Positions 44,664 to 56,020 of a stretch of 64,000 nucleotides of DNA are shown here, in pieces; the stretch's first letter is position 1, and every line of letters begins with the position of its first letter. The position numbers were made by a program, and so were the translations under genes. Source of the stretch: Henckelia pumila (lineage: Eukaryota > Streptophyta > Magnoliopsida > Lamiales > Gesneriaceae); contig NC_133122.1 in assembly GCF_033568475.1 (NCBI RefSeq), forward strand, positions 16,496,763 through 16,560,762, written 5' to 3'. The notes below the pieces were generated by a model. That model worked only from the letters and a program-made list of their open reading frames with translations. It was not told the origin of the DNA and did no database searches.

Positions 44664-46914
44664 CTGTAGACAAATGGACAAATGTGAAGTTAAAATGGCA
44701 AAAGTCTTGGGCATATCTCTTCAAATCTAGGATGACAATTTTTCCAGTTCCCACCTCTCGGAATTGCTTTCTCATGGCGAAATTCTACTACGGAATCCGA
44801 TTTCAACCGTTTTTGGTTTTTGGAGGTACTTTGTAGCTTAAGATTTTTCTAGATATTTTGTTCTTTGTGAATCGGATTTTCCGAATCTTGTTGATTTTCA
44901 AAAAAATGCAACGAATCCTTCTATCGATGATTCTGGGCGTACGTTGCAATTGCTCTTGATTTTTGGAGGTACATTGCAATTGCTCTTAATTTCCTTTTTT
45001 TCTTCTTCTAATAACGCTAATTTTTGTTGAAAAAAAATTGATTTCGCTAAGTTCGATTGAAAAATAGAAGTCTATTTTTCTAGTTTCCAGAAAATTCGGA
45101 AAGGGAGACAGATTGGAGGAGAGACTAACTTAACAAATTTGAGCTTAAGCTTCATGGTAAACATATATGTTTTTTTTAATCTGATAGGATTAATTGGCTT
45201 CAAATTGATAAATTTGATCTAAACTTGGCTCTTTTGTGTTTTGTTTTTTGATGTTATTCGTTGGAGATTTCAAGGTTATTCCAATTAATTGGCTTCAAAC
45301 TTGATAAACCGAAACTCAGGGAAGTTTGGCTTTTGATACAAAAGTCAGACTCGTGAGTTGGAAGGAGGTGGCTTTTTTCTGTTTTACATGAAGTGTGATT
45401 AATTTGTTTAAACTTGTTATTCAAGGTTCAAGAAATTATGTCCATTGGTTATTTAGTAGTGTCACTTTCCAGATTACGTGTGTATGAGTTTTGGTTTAAG
45501 TTTTATTATTGAATATAATGTTAGTTTGAGATCTTCAAGATTCTTAAACAACACTAGCCTAAATTTTTTAATAAATTTCCTGTCTTTTGTCACTGCATGC
45601 TTGGAAGTAATCTATGAATAATTAATTAGTAAATTTAATTATCTAATGGAATAACTTTGTTATAGATATTGCCTCATAAATGCGTTCATTCTGCCAATTA
45701 TTGCCTGATAAATGCGTTTCAGTATGAGTTCTATCAAGTAATGATTGCTTTTTGGATGAACGTCTTTCTAGTATTGTGAGTTTTTTTTTGGGTTGTGTTT
45801 GAGTTCTATGAAGGTGTCGATGGAGAGAAGCAAGAGTTTTGTGACTGCATTACAGGTGATTCTCTTGCAACTGTCATAATAACTGTTTATACTCTTATTA
45901 TATTTGAGTTTTTGGCTAGAAACATTGGATCAGATATGGGAATAGATTAGTATATGATTGTGAAGATTTGTCTTGACTCTATTTTGACTTCATTTTTGTC
46001 TTTTTTGCTTCTTAGTGGACAGAAGGACAGAAAATTCGAGTAATAGTTCTAGAACTGGATTTGACGTTGAGATATATAAATTACCTTGGTTGAGTTCCAT
46101 TAGGTTCGATTTTTAGGTCCCTGTATAGAACGTGAGTGATTATTTTTGTACAAAATTGCATGTCAGTGATGGAAAATCTGGAGTTATGCAATTTGGGAAG
46201 TTTGTACAGTTCTATATCGTGTTAGTTTATTTAGGTGATGATTTTGTTCAATTCTTTTTGGACAATACGATTTTATTTGATTTCGGTGATAACAGTAGTG
46301 TTTTTTTATGATACTGGCTTTCTGTGTTTTTTATGCTCATGCATGGTTTCTATTCATCGCAATTTTCACAACTCTATATTTTCAGCCTCCATAAACAGAT
46401 GCAAAAACAACGGTGGCAAAATTTAACATGTGTTATGCAAAGTATGATGAGTGGAGCTGTCGAAAGATCACGTGGACTCATTCTTTACCTGCAAAGGTAA
46501 AATGAAGAATTTAAATTTAACAAATGAGTTATTAAAAATTACTTGTAAAAGTACATAATGATTTAAAATCCAATTTATTTTTCTAGATGGATGCGAAGAT
46601 GACAGATATTATACAACAATACATGTCAAATGCTTTGGAAAGTATTCGTGGACATCTATCACCATCGAATCAAAAGAGTATTATTAGAGAGAGCTTTAAA
46701 GGAATTTATGAATACTTTTGTTTATTGGTAACATTACAAACGATTAATGTGTTATTTCGTATTTGGTTTTTAAGGATTATATTTTGATTTATGGAATGAA
46801 AATATGGATGTTTTAGCTGTTTTATTTATTTGTTGTTGAATCGATGCAGTTTGTGAACGAAAACTTAAAATTTGACTATCAAACATAGGACATTAGAACT
46901 CATTAAAATAAGGA
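44664..46914. other. AT-rich region with possible exon-like fragments, not identified
   Basis: A plus-strand stretch at 46436-46496 (YAKYDEWSCRKITWTHSLPAK in one frame) is followed by GTAAAA. A frame starting near 46587 (MDAKMTDIIQQYMSNALES...) follows TTTTCTAG, which looks like a spliced junction. I recognise neither. They lie left of a CACTA transposon end and may be transposon-borne or captured exons. The rest is low-complexity AT-rich DNA. Confidence 0.35.
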
Positions 46915-47311
46915 TTTAAGAGCGGTTGCAAATCGCTTCTACATAAACTCATTTAGTGCGGTTATTACAACCGCTCCCAGACATTGCTTTTAAAGCGGTT
47001 GATAAACCGATTTAATTACGCATTTACAAGAGCGGTTGTAAACCGCTCTTACAGAGCTCTTCAAAAGCGGTCTTTAAACCGCTCTAATATTATATTTTAT
47101 TCAAGCGTTTAACAACCGCTCTTAAAACCAATATTTTAGGGCGGTTTTTATATATTTACCAACGCCTGTTATACCCGATCGAATTGATCCTACCATTGTC
47201 AACACAAAGAGCGTTTGTCAAACCGGTGTAAATAATTCTAAAGCGGTCTAAAACCGCTCTTAAAGGATTATATAACCGCTGTTATATCATTTTTTTTTTT
47301 TTTTTGTAGTG
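46915..47311 (+). mobile_element. CACTA (En/Spm) transposon terminus with AGCGGTT subterminal repeats
   Basis: The words AGAGCGGTTG, ACCGCTC and AAGCGGT recur at least a dozen times in both orientations. The region ends in a T-run and TTTGTAGTG at 47311, the complement of the CACTACAAAAA terminus. TAA (47312-47314) may be the 3-bp duplication. Dense subterminal repeats of this kind bind the TNPA-type protein in En/Spm elements. The opposite end was not found in the window. Confidence 0.75.
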
Positions 47312-47342
47312 TAAGAGACCAATCTACAAATAGTAAAAAGTA

Positions 47343-47535
47343 GACGACACCAGTAGAGATTTATCCAAAATTTGTCAAAACAATTATAAGACAGTCGAGA
47401 CCAGTGGAGATTCGAGAAGCAGTAAAAAGCGGTCGACACCAGTCGAGATTTCTTTAAAATCAGTTAAACTCAACATACTCGTTCGAGATCAGTCGATATA
47501 AATTGAAAATCGGTCGAAACCAGTCGAAAATCAAT
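47343..47535 (+). repeat. Degenerate GTCGANACCAGTCGAGAT repeats
   Basis: Five variants of GTCGA(C/G/A)ACCAGT(C/G/A)GAGATT occur near 47345, 47393, 47427, 47480 and 47508, immediately right of the CACTA end. Spacing is irregular at 28-53 bp. The source is unknown. Confidence 0.55.
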
Positions 47536-47574
47536 GATGATCCGTCTCTTCACCATTTCCCTTACAAATATGAG

Positions 47575-47862
47575 AAAAATTTTTTTGGTTCATTAACTTG
47601 TCCATTTTTTGTTTTTGGTCCATTAACTTTTTAAATTTTGGTTTTGATGATACATTAACTTATAATTTTCAAGTATTTTGGTCCAATTGCTAACGTGGCA
47701 CCGTAAAATACTAACGTGGCATCGAAAAATGATGACGTGTTTAGCTGTCACGTCAGCAATTAGACCAAAATTACTGAAAATTAAAAGTTATTGTACCAAA
47801 ACCAAACTTTAAAAAATTAATTGACCAAAACCAAAAAGTTGACAAGTTATTGGATAAAAAAA
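47575..47862. repeat. Foldback MITE with long inverted repeats
   Basis: The left arm (GGTTCATTAACTTGTCC..., TTTTGGTCCATTAACTTTTT) is mirrored on the right (GACCAAAACCAAAAAGTTG, ACAAGTTATTGGA) over roughly 85-90 bp each side, around a core with ACGTGGCA and TGACGTG words. The target duplication was not resolved. The long arms suggest a Mutator-like MITE. Confidence 0.65.
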
Positions 47863-47948
47863 ACATTTCTACTAAAAATATTCAACAAAAAACTGAAAAA
47901 TGCACAGAACAAGGGTAAGGAAAAATGCAGAAATATGAGGAATAAGCC

Positions 47949-48210
47949 ATGGGGGAGCCAGGATTTCAGCTCCACCCGGGCAAAAAAAATTTCGCGAGAA
48001 ATCCAAGAATCATGGAAGCTGAAAATACCGATTTTTTTGGACTAGTTTGTTTTGACAAAGGTGGACAACTTCATTTTTTAATTGGGCTACCCAGGCTAGT
48101 ATAACATTAGCCCAAAAATAACACTTAAAATTTCTTTTAAAATTTTTTAGGCCAAATAAAAAATTTTAAAAACATTTGGGCCACCCATTACCTGCCTCTG
48201 CTAAGAAGAA
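47949..48210. repeat. Probable hAT-like MITE fragment
   Basis: GGGGGAGCCAGGATTTCAGCTCCACCCGGGC at its left and GGGCCACCCATTACCTGCCTCTGC at its right resemble eroded inverted termini of common plant hAT MITEs. The element between is AT-rich. No target duplication was confirmed. Confidence 0.35.
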
Positions 48211-48319
48211 AGAGAAAAGAAAAAACACAGAGATGTGAAAGAAGAGGAGAGAGGAGATAGAAAAACACATAACTATTGAATTAAAATCAAGACCAGTTTT
48301 AAATGAGGGACAACATAGT

Positions 48320-48420
48320 GAAGGATCGAGCTACTCGAGCTCGACTCGAGTTTGGTCAAACCGAGCTCAAGTCGGGCTTTTGACCGAACTATTTACGAGC
48401 TACTCGCGAGTAGCTTGATT
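48320..48420. repeat. GAGCTCGA-rich degenerate repeat
   Basis: Short overlapping palindromes GAGCTACTCGAGCTCGACTCGAG and GAGCTACTCGCGAGTAGC fill about 100 bp. A larger region of the same style lies at 58510-58900. Confidence 0.6.
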
Positions 48421-48461
48421 TTCTTACACCCCTAGTGTGAATAGTGACATAATAAACGATT

Positions 48462-48486
48462 TTATATATATATATATATATATATA
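48462..48486. repeat. (TA)n microsatellite
   Basis: An uninterrupted TA run. Confidence 0.9.
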
Positions 48487-49893
48487 AAGACGAACTTTGA
48501 ATAACTCACGAACCGTTCGGTTCATTTACATCCATATGTGAATGAAATAAAAATTTGAATTGTTTCAAATTACCATGATTTCTAGCTTGTATGTTATCGA
48601 TCAGTTACTAAAATGCGATTTTATATAATGAATCTGTGGTTATCTTAGAACTCGTTGTCACGAGATCCAATATCGTCAATATATATTTCAGAATACTGCA
48701 AATTAACTAATATATAATGAATATTACACACGATTGGTGTGTTTGGAATATTTTGTGATTCGAAAATAATATATAACCGTCTTTATATAATATCATGTGC
48801 TAATTGCAATGATATATGACTGATAATCTATTCCACAACTTCCAATTAATTATTAAATCATCCATTTATTAATTTATGTACTTGGATATGTTGGGCTGTT
48901 TTTTTGAGTATGTTAGTCTCTAACAGGCTAAATATGTGAAATATTTTTTGGGCTACAAAAAAATAATATCTTAGGTTTATTTCTGAAATTCAGACTTATT
49001 CTACATTAATATTATGAATTAAATATAATTTGCTCCAATAAATGAATGTGTTAAATCAATTATTTAACTAAATTGATCGTATATAATTTAAATTTTTATT
49101 TTTGAAAATTTCATTTGAGATTCTGATTTATGCTACATGTGTATACAGTAATACTTTAGCTACACTCCAACGTACCTCCTTGAATATTTCTTTTTGACAA
49201 CCATGAAAACTGTGATTTTCTAACCAAACATTTTACATTCTTTACACATAGTTGGAGTCAGGGGTGGTCTTGAGAAAAACGAGGTCCTGGTCGAAACTTA
49301 AAATATGGCCCCTTTCGCATTAATTTGAAAAATCGAATATATATGAAAAAAATTGAATAGCATGAACGAAATAAAACAAAATATGTAAATTAAAAAACTA
49401 CACATCAAAAAGAACGTTTTACATAATTCATCAAAATAATTTATTTAACAATCAATATTATTTAAAACGCGCTCTTCTTGCTTTTTTTGAAGCAAAATCA
49501 TCAATTATGCCGTCGTATGGTATATCCCCCAATATGTCTTTTCGATGCAGAGAGTCTCTAAACCATTCAGTCTCTCTTGACTCATTGTGGTTCTCTCCGA
49601 CGTGAGTTTGGACGTCGTGTGATTATGTGTTGAGTATTTTGTGTCATGTGATTATGTGTGTATTGAAATTGATAATTGACAATTCAATTCATACGCCACA
49701 ATAAGTTTTATGTTTTTGCTTTCATTATTAATATTTATATTTATATTTATAATATAAAATAATTATTTGAGTCCCATTATATATAATAATTATGATTTAA
49801 ATATATATAAAAAGTTTTAAAATAATTATTTTTAGTATTAATTTTGTATATTTTATTTTTTGATAATTTAATAACTTTTTGCATGGGAGCGGC
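48487..49893. other. AT-rich intergenic DNA with transposon debris
   Basis: No gene was seen. The stretch at about 49255-49330 (GGTGGTCTTGAGAAAAACGAGG, then TCCTGGTCGAAACTTAAAAT) resembles the end of a common plant non-autonomous DNA transposon, but its partner end was not identified. Confidence 0.35.
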
Positions 49894-50764
49894 CAGTGGC
49901 TTACCCAAGATTTTCAATCAGGAGGGGCGAATTCAATAAATTTAAAAAATTATTACAACATAAAGTGTATAATAAAAATTCATACATTCTTTCAAAAAAA
50001 AGTCATATATTAACTTTATATGTTTTTACAATAACACACCCCGAAATTTCATAGTTTGAAAATGTTGAATAATAATTTCAATATCAACTGTATCAAACAC
50101 ATCACGCTTAATATTTGGTATCAAATCATCACCTAACACATCATCTTCCAACCATTACGAAGTGATATTTTGATTTTTTTTATTGTTGAAAACACTCTTT
50201 CTACGGTAGCAGCTACAACAAGTAATAACATTATTAACTTTAAAAGTAAATATACCAAATGATATAATCGATCTTTATTCGATTGGAACATCATTTTAGC
50301 AAGCTCGCTAATCCCGCAGTCTTAGAGAACTGATTGTTACTTCGCATGTCAAAAATAAAGTTATGAAGTTGGTAGTCAAGATGCATTAAATCTATTAAGA
50401 AGAAATCAAGTAGATAAAATTGAGTAAACTGAATCAAATTTCAATGTCACATTCAAGCATTAAAGCATTTCGTTTTTCAAAAACAAATATGAGCCAATAC
50501 AAAAAATACTCTCAAATCTATTATAGTTTAGAATAAATTTATTCTATCTTATTCATGAATGATCATCCTAATAAATATAAAATTAAATCAACATTCTAAA
50601 ATATATTATATATAGTACTAAGTTTTTTTAAAAAAAAATTTCAAAGGGACGGTCGCACAATTAAATTTATATTTAAAAGATATATTATGTATATAGTACT
50701 AAATTTTTTTATAATTTCAGGGGGGGCGGTCGCACCCTTTCGAGACCATGTAGCTCCGCGGCTG
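49894..50764. mobile_element. hAT-like non-autonomous transposon
   Basis: The ends CAGTGGC and GCGGCTG (complement CAGCCGC) are short imperfect inverted termini. The flanks GGAGCGGC (49886-49893) and GGAGGGGC (50765-50772) match in 7 of 8 bases, and 8-bp duplications are typical of hAT elements. The interior is AT-rich without a readable transposase. Confidence 0.6.
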
Positions 50765-50772
50765 GGAGGGGC

Positions 50773-52126
50773 TAATATGAACATTGCACACATTAAGTTA
50801 GTCATTAACGTTACATTATTGTCACATCATGTATTGGAAAAATCATTGAACTTTTTTTTAAAATAAAAAAACTTAAATTAAAATATTTAGACTAAAATGT
50901 TGATTTAAATACCAAACATGGGAAAGAATTAAATATAAAAAACGAAAAATTACAATCTTCTCATCATGAAAGTTAACAATGTTATATTTAATTAAAAGTG
51001 TAAACTAGTGATTATTTGGGTGATACAAAAACAGTTTTTGATAGTTTAAACGACAAAAAAGAACATTGCTAGATATGGTAGTACGTATCTTGAAGTGCTT
51101 GAATATATATATATGAACGAATTAACTTCTTATAAATAAATAAATTTATTTAAAAAATATTTAGTTAAAATAATAAAATTTCAGATTTTTGGTTAACTGT
51201 TGTATATAGATAACATTTTTTAATGAAACAAGTAAACCTAAAGTTAGCTTAAATAGTAAGCACAGAAATATCATAAGAAAAGACAATTTGGTAAATATAA
51301 TAAAAATACATTAAGAGCGATGGTAACCTCACACTATATTTGGGATTTATATATTTTTCATGTGGACCTCACATATTCAAATAACATTTTGACGTTGAAT
51401 TTTTAATATTTTTTAGTTAAATTAACGTAGAGTGTTTGACGAAACTTATTAAAAAAAATTATAATTAAACTCTTGAGTTTATAAGTTTTTTAAAAAGTTT
51501 ATAAGTTGGCATATCTTATTTTAAAAATAAGTTGTTAAAGTGTTTGAATAAACAAAAAATTTTAAAGATATTTTTATTGTCAAAATTACCAAAAGAATAG
51601 TAATATAAATAATTATATATATACGTACAAAAATAGTTTTATGAATTTATTATAAATGTAACATATATTAAAAAAATAAAAATATTGATATTTTAATTAT
51701 AATAAAACTGATAAAGTATGTAAAAAAAATGGGCGAAGGGCATGATGAGTATTTTAAAAAATATTTATACAGTTTATAAGCTATTTAAAAATAAATTTTC
51801 TAAACAAATTTAAAGAATTTATGAGTTAAAAACAACTTATAAATTGTTTTCAAGAGTTTAAATTATAAGTTATGCTGAACAACTTTTAACATACAAATTA
51901 TTTATTCATGCTCATCGTCATAGTATGTTTGCTTCAAAATAGTTTTAATTCGTAACTTTTAATTTCGTGGGTTATTACTCATAAAATATTAGATGTATTA
52001 ATTTTCACTAATTGGACTAAACTAATTATTAGTTAAGCAGTGCATTGTATTTTAGTCTTTAGTTGTGTGTGAGTGTTTAATAACTATTGATAGATGTGCC
52101 TACTATGGTTTATTAGTATGCATCAT
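50773..52126. other. AT-rich intergenic DNA with a TTATAAGTT-type inverted-repeat MITE
   Basis: No gene was seen. About 51430-51890 contains repeated TTATAAG, CTTATAA and AAGTTGTT words in both orientations, like 61890-62335, suggesting two copies of one AT-rich MITE family. Confidence 0.4.
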
Positions 52127-52136
52127 ATTTATATAC

Positions 52137-52183
<47 letters not shown>
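52127..52183. repeat. (TA)n microsatellite, slightly interrupted
   Basis: TA/CATATA runs spanning about 57 bp. Confidence 0.88.
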
Positions 52184-52184
<1 letters not shown>

Positions 52185-52264
52185 CAAAAAACGATTTATA
52201 ACGAAAAACCACTCTTTAAATCTTAAAAAAAAATTATAACACTACGCGAAGTTTATCGTATAAG

Positions 52265-52495
52265 ACATGCAGACAGACGGCTGGGATACCGAACCAAAAT
52301 ACCGATTTTTCGGGATACCGTACCGAAATTTTATCGATATATAGACATTTTTTTTGGTATATCGAATTTTTTTTGGGTACCAGTAAAATATCAGTATGAA
52401 TTTTTTCTATACCAAAATTTCGAAATTTTGATATCAATACCGGTATGAATTTTTTTCATATCGATATTTTTGATACGGTATACCGAAAATCCACC
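52265..52495. repeat. CGGTATACCGAAAT-type inverted-repeat element, copy 2
   Basis: GGGATACCG, ACCAAAATACCGA, TACCGAAATTTT and GATACGGTATACCG words recur in both orientations. The element is in opposite orientation to the copy at 44055-44265. Confidence 0.58.
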
Positions 52496-52609
52496 CCACA
52501 TGCTTATGAAATAAATTTTAGAAAACTTTGTATATAACATTTTTGCATGTTAAAAATTATAAGAGCAGCCAATATAAATGTTATGTTAGATTAATTCATT
52601 TATAAAAAT

Positions 52610-52860
52610 TACGACTTTATTTGGACAAATACTTATAAAATATTTTTAAAAAAAAAAATTATAAATGGTTTTAAAATTTGTTTTAAGAACAAATATGTTT
52701 TTGGACAATATATTATTCTATGTTTTGATTTCCATTACTGTCTTCATTTTTATAATATAAAAAAAATACATATATCAATTATTCTTTAAAAATTATACTT
52801 GGAGAATACTTTTTAAAAAAAAGTTTAAACAAAAATATAATCTTATCCAAACACATAATT
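52610..52860. repeat. TTTGGACA-AAGT MITE family, copy 1
   Basis: It starts TTTATTTGGACAAATACTTATAAAATATTTTT and ends CTTATCCAAACACAT, inverted-repeat-like ends shared with 53656-53955 and 62336-63513. Confidence 0.5.
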
Positions 52861-53655
52861 TACGGGTTTTTTTAATTTATAAAGTATTACAAAATTTAAA
52901 TATTTGTCTGGATCCATGGTTTTTAAAAGTGGACAATTTCCCTGTACCGTGTATCATGTGTTTTTAAAAGTGTATCATGTGTTTGGGTTGTTTATCAAAA
53001 AAAAAAAAAAAAGTTGGACAATTTCAGGTTTTGGCATGAGTATGGTGGAATTCCTTTATGCCTTGATCATTATTATTAAAATATGAATAATTGTGCTCAT
53101 TACCAGAATCTATGAGATTGACAAATACGGTTAAACCCAAATTTATTATTAACGATAGATTTGAAAAACGAACTAAAAAAACTTCATTTAGGGTCCCATA
53201 TTTAATCATATTTCTTTTTAATGTTAATGCAAAAGATGGATTCTGTATGCCATTAATGGAAATGTTCTATTCAGACAAAGGGTCGCCTTTTCTTCTTTTT
53301 CCAATTCAATCTTTCACCGTCGATGGACTCAAATTTAGAGTGAGATTATAAGTTCGAAACTCGATTGTAACAAATTAAATATCTACTAGCTGATGAATAA
53401 AAAACAATTTTAATGCAAAAGATATATTCTCTTTATCACTAATATAATAGAAATGTTCATGCAGAAAAAACTCCTAAGGGTGCGCCATTTCAAGTCTTGA
53501 TTTCTTCTTCTATGTGAGACTGCTAATAAACAATCCCTCAATGTTGAAATGGATGTTTCCGAGTGTTTATCGTGACCATTGTTAACCTAAAAAAACACTT
53601 CCCGCACTTGGAATTCAACGTGGAAACTGGAAACAATAACTTAAAAAAGCAGAGT

Positions 53656-53955
53656 TTGGCTCTGTTTGGACAAGTGTTAATTATAAAATATTTTAAAAGT
53701 TATTTTAAAAATTAATATGTATTTGGGCAACTATTTTATAAAAATGTGTTTATAGTAACCAGTAATATGTTTTGATTTTCTTCATTGTCTTCGATTCTTA
53801 AAACATGAAAAAAATACCATATTTGTTCTTTAAAAACTATTCATGGAAAACATTTTTTTAAAAATGTTTTAAAAAATTCTTTTCAAAACAAATGTTTTAA
53901 GTTTTTCCACTTATAAAATATTAAAAATATTTTTAAATTATTCGTCCAAATCGAT
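53656..53955. repeat. TTTGGACA-AAGT MITE family, copy 2
   Basis: GGCTCTGTTTGGACAAGTG at the left and TTCGTCCAAATCGATGC at the right. The interior holds TTATAAAATATTTTAAAAG and its complement, as in the other copies. Confidence 0.52.
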
Positions 53956-53987
53956 GCATTAGTTGTTTTCAGAATGTTATAAGAGTA

Positions 53988-54215
53988 ATGCTACATGTAC
54001 AACCAAATTTGTACAACACATCTTACACCATAAAAAAAAATCAATACAAAAATTTTAGTTATCAAATCTCATGATAATACATTGAATACAAAATCTCATG
54101 ATATAACATCAAAATATCATGATATATATAATAACAAAAACTCACGATATAACTATGATAAATATCATTATATGAGATTGATTGTTATTCACGTTACAAA
54201 TACTTGTGGATCTCA
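53988..54215. repeat. AATCTCATGATA-type MITE, copy 1, with poly-A/AG tract
   Basis: GTAATGCTACATGTACAACC starts a segment with repeated ATCTCATGATA and ACGATATAA words, shared with 57440-57640. It ends in an A-rich tract (54216-54250). Confidence 0.5.
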
Positions 54216-54355
54216 AAAAAAAAAAAAGAAAAAAAAAAAAAGAAAAAGAAAGCATGCATGCTAGTGCTTAATTTGTTCTCTTTCTACTATTGGGGGGCTA
54301 AAAGGAAACAAAACCAAAGAAAGAAAAGTAAAAGAAAGAAGAGAAAGAGAAATGG
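54216..54355 (+). repeat. Purine-rich (A/G) tract upstream of the CETS gene
   Basis: A-runs broken by G (54216-54250) are followed by GAAAGAAAAGTAAAAGAAAG-type sequence to about 54352. It lies 820-960 bp before the CETS start codon. GA-rich tracts can bind BPC proteins, but this one may be simple sequence. Confidence 0.55.
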
Positions 54356-54540
54356 ATGGGACAGCGGGGTGGTGTGGGGGTCAGTTTTTACTTCTCCACT
54401 TTCAGTACTTTGGCATTTTCCAAATTTGTCTCTTCAGGTACTCTTACCTATAATAATTCAACCACTCATTATTCTTTTATGTCAATCTTTTAGTGCCATA
54501 TTCTTTTGCGACTTCAAATCAAATCAAACTATCTATTAAT

Positions 54541-55175
54541 TAATGTCGTATCAACTATTTTATTGAGAACATGATAAAAATCATATTAATTTCTCATATA
54601 CTAACATCTCATTGTGGCATATAACTTTTTAAACACTTTTTTTTTTGCGCTTGTAACTTCGTGCATCCATGTCTTTTAGAAAATCATCGTTCGTCTAATT
54701 AACCGAATGACGGTAGATATGTCAAAACAGATATCAAAACAGATTAATGTGATTGTGATATCTGTTTTTTTTTTTTAAAGGTTAGGAAACACCAACCTAA
54801 TCCACTTATTTTATAAGTGATGAAACAAACATAGCCAATTAATTAATGCGTAATTTGGCGAGTTGGAATTTGTCGACCCACAACCTATCATTATTAAGTA
54901 AGGGATATCAGGGGTTGGGAAATTATCGACCCAACCTATTTATTTTTATGACGAGATGGCTTAAATCCGACAGATGAACCCATTTTTATACATGTAAATT
55001 AATGATGGTCATGTAAGGAAGCATCTATGCAAGACCTTTTTTTAAAAAAGAAAAGGGTCTATATATATATTTACAAACACGCTCTATATATATATGGAGG
55101 TGTTCGGTTTCACAGTCCCATATTGAGAAGTGTAGCAATCAGTTACTTGTTGCCCATTGATTTAGAAATTATAGT
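54541..55175 (+). promoter_or_regulatory. Upstream region of the CETS gene; candidate TATA at 55084-55095
   Basis: AT-rich, with no other gene. CTATATATATAT at 55084-55095 precedes the ATG at 55176 by about 80-90 bases, a plausible TATA box. A similar TATATATATA lies at 55060-55070. No specific regulator site was recognised with confidence. Confidence 0.45.
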
Positions 55176-55764
55176 ATGTCAAGAAATTTAGAGCCTCTTA
55201 TGGTTGGGAGAGTGATAGGTGATGTCCTTGAATCCTTCATTCCAAGTGTAAACATGAGAGTCACTTATGCCAACAAACAAGTCTACAATGGCCATGAATT
55301 CTTTCCTTCTGCACTTACCCACACTCCAAGTGTTGAGATTCAAGGTGGCGATCTCAGAACTTTTTACACTTTGGTACGTAAATAAATTAAATTAATCATT
55401 CATATATCTTATCGTACTAGGCTATTTATGGCAACTATACATTTTATGTATACTCGATATGTGTACGTTGTAGGTTATGACTGACCCTGATGTGCCCGGC
55501 CCAAGCGATCCTTACCTCAAGGAACATCTCCAATGGTACGTACTTATTTTCAGGGGTAGGCTCGCACGACGGGCTATTAGTTCAGAGATAGAGCATGCTC
55601 CTCATAAGCTCATTTTCGAAGATTTATAACATTTATCATACATGTGATGATACAGGTTAGTGACGGACATTCCAGGCACAACAAATGTCACATTTGGTAA
55701 GATTCTTGGATCAAACCCTCTGAGAGATGTATCTTGAATTAATATTTCTTCTTGCTTATTTAAT

Positions 55765-55795
<31 letters not shown>

Positions 55796-56020
55796 ACAGG
55801 AAAAGAAGTGGTGAGCTATGAAATCCCGAAGCCAAACATAGGAATCCACAGGTTTGTGTTCGTTCTGTTCAAGCAGAAAGGCAGGCTAACAGTAAAGAAG
55901 ATGCCCACTTCAAGAAACTACTTCAGCACTCGCAGTTTCGCCGCAGAAAATGATCTGGGCCTCCCCGTCGCCGCCGTGTTCTTCAACGCGCAGCGGGAAA
56001 CCGCCGCCAGGACTCGCTGA
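55176..56020 (+). CDS. TFL1/CEN/BFT-type CETS (PEBP) protein, four exons, 173 residues
   Basis: CETS proteins bind FD-type bZIP factors through 14-3-3 proteins. The TFL1 branch represses flowering and keeps shoots indeterminate. Exons are 55176-55373 (198 nt), 55474-55535 (62), 55656-55696 (41) and 55800-56020 (221). The 62- and 41-nt middle exons are the family hallmark, and all introns are GT-AG. Conserved blocks are [52 protein letters not shown] and the C-terminal [23 protein letters not shown] carries the His that distinguishes TFL1 from FT (Tyr there). The following motif reads LQW (CAA codon) where nearly all PEBPs have LHW. The TFL1 external-loop Asp appears as Asn (SRNYF). The N-terminus resembles BFT, the remainder TFL1/CEN. 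The gene looks intact. Confidence 0.92.
55770..55795. repeat. (TA)n microsatellite in CETS intron 3
   Basis: A TA run ending four bases before the acceptor AACAG of exon 4. Length changes here could affect splicing because the tract replaces a normal polypyrimidine tract. Confidence 0.9.

Noticed and set aside
53091-53351. 86-codon frame as a possible small gene
   Set aside because: No motif, AT-driven composition, and MITE sequence nearby; unsupported.
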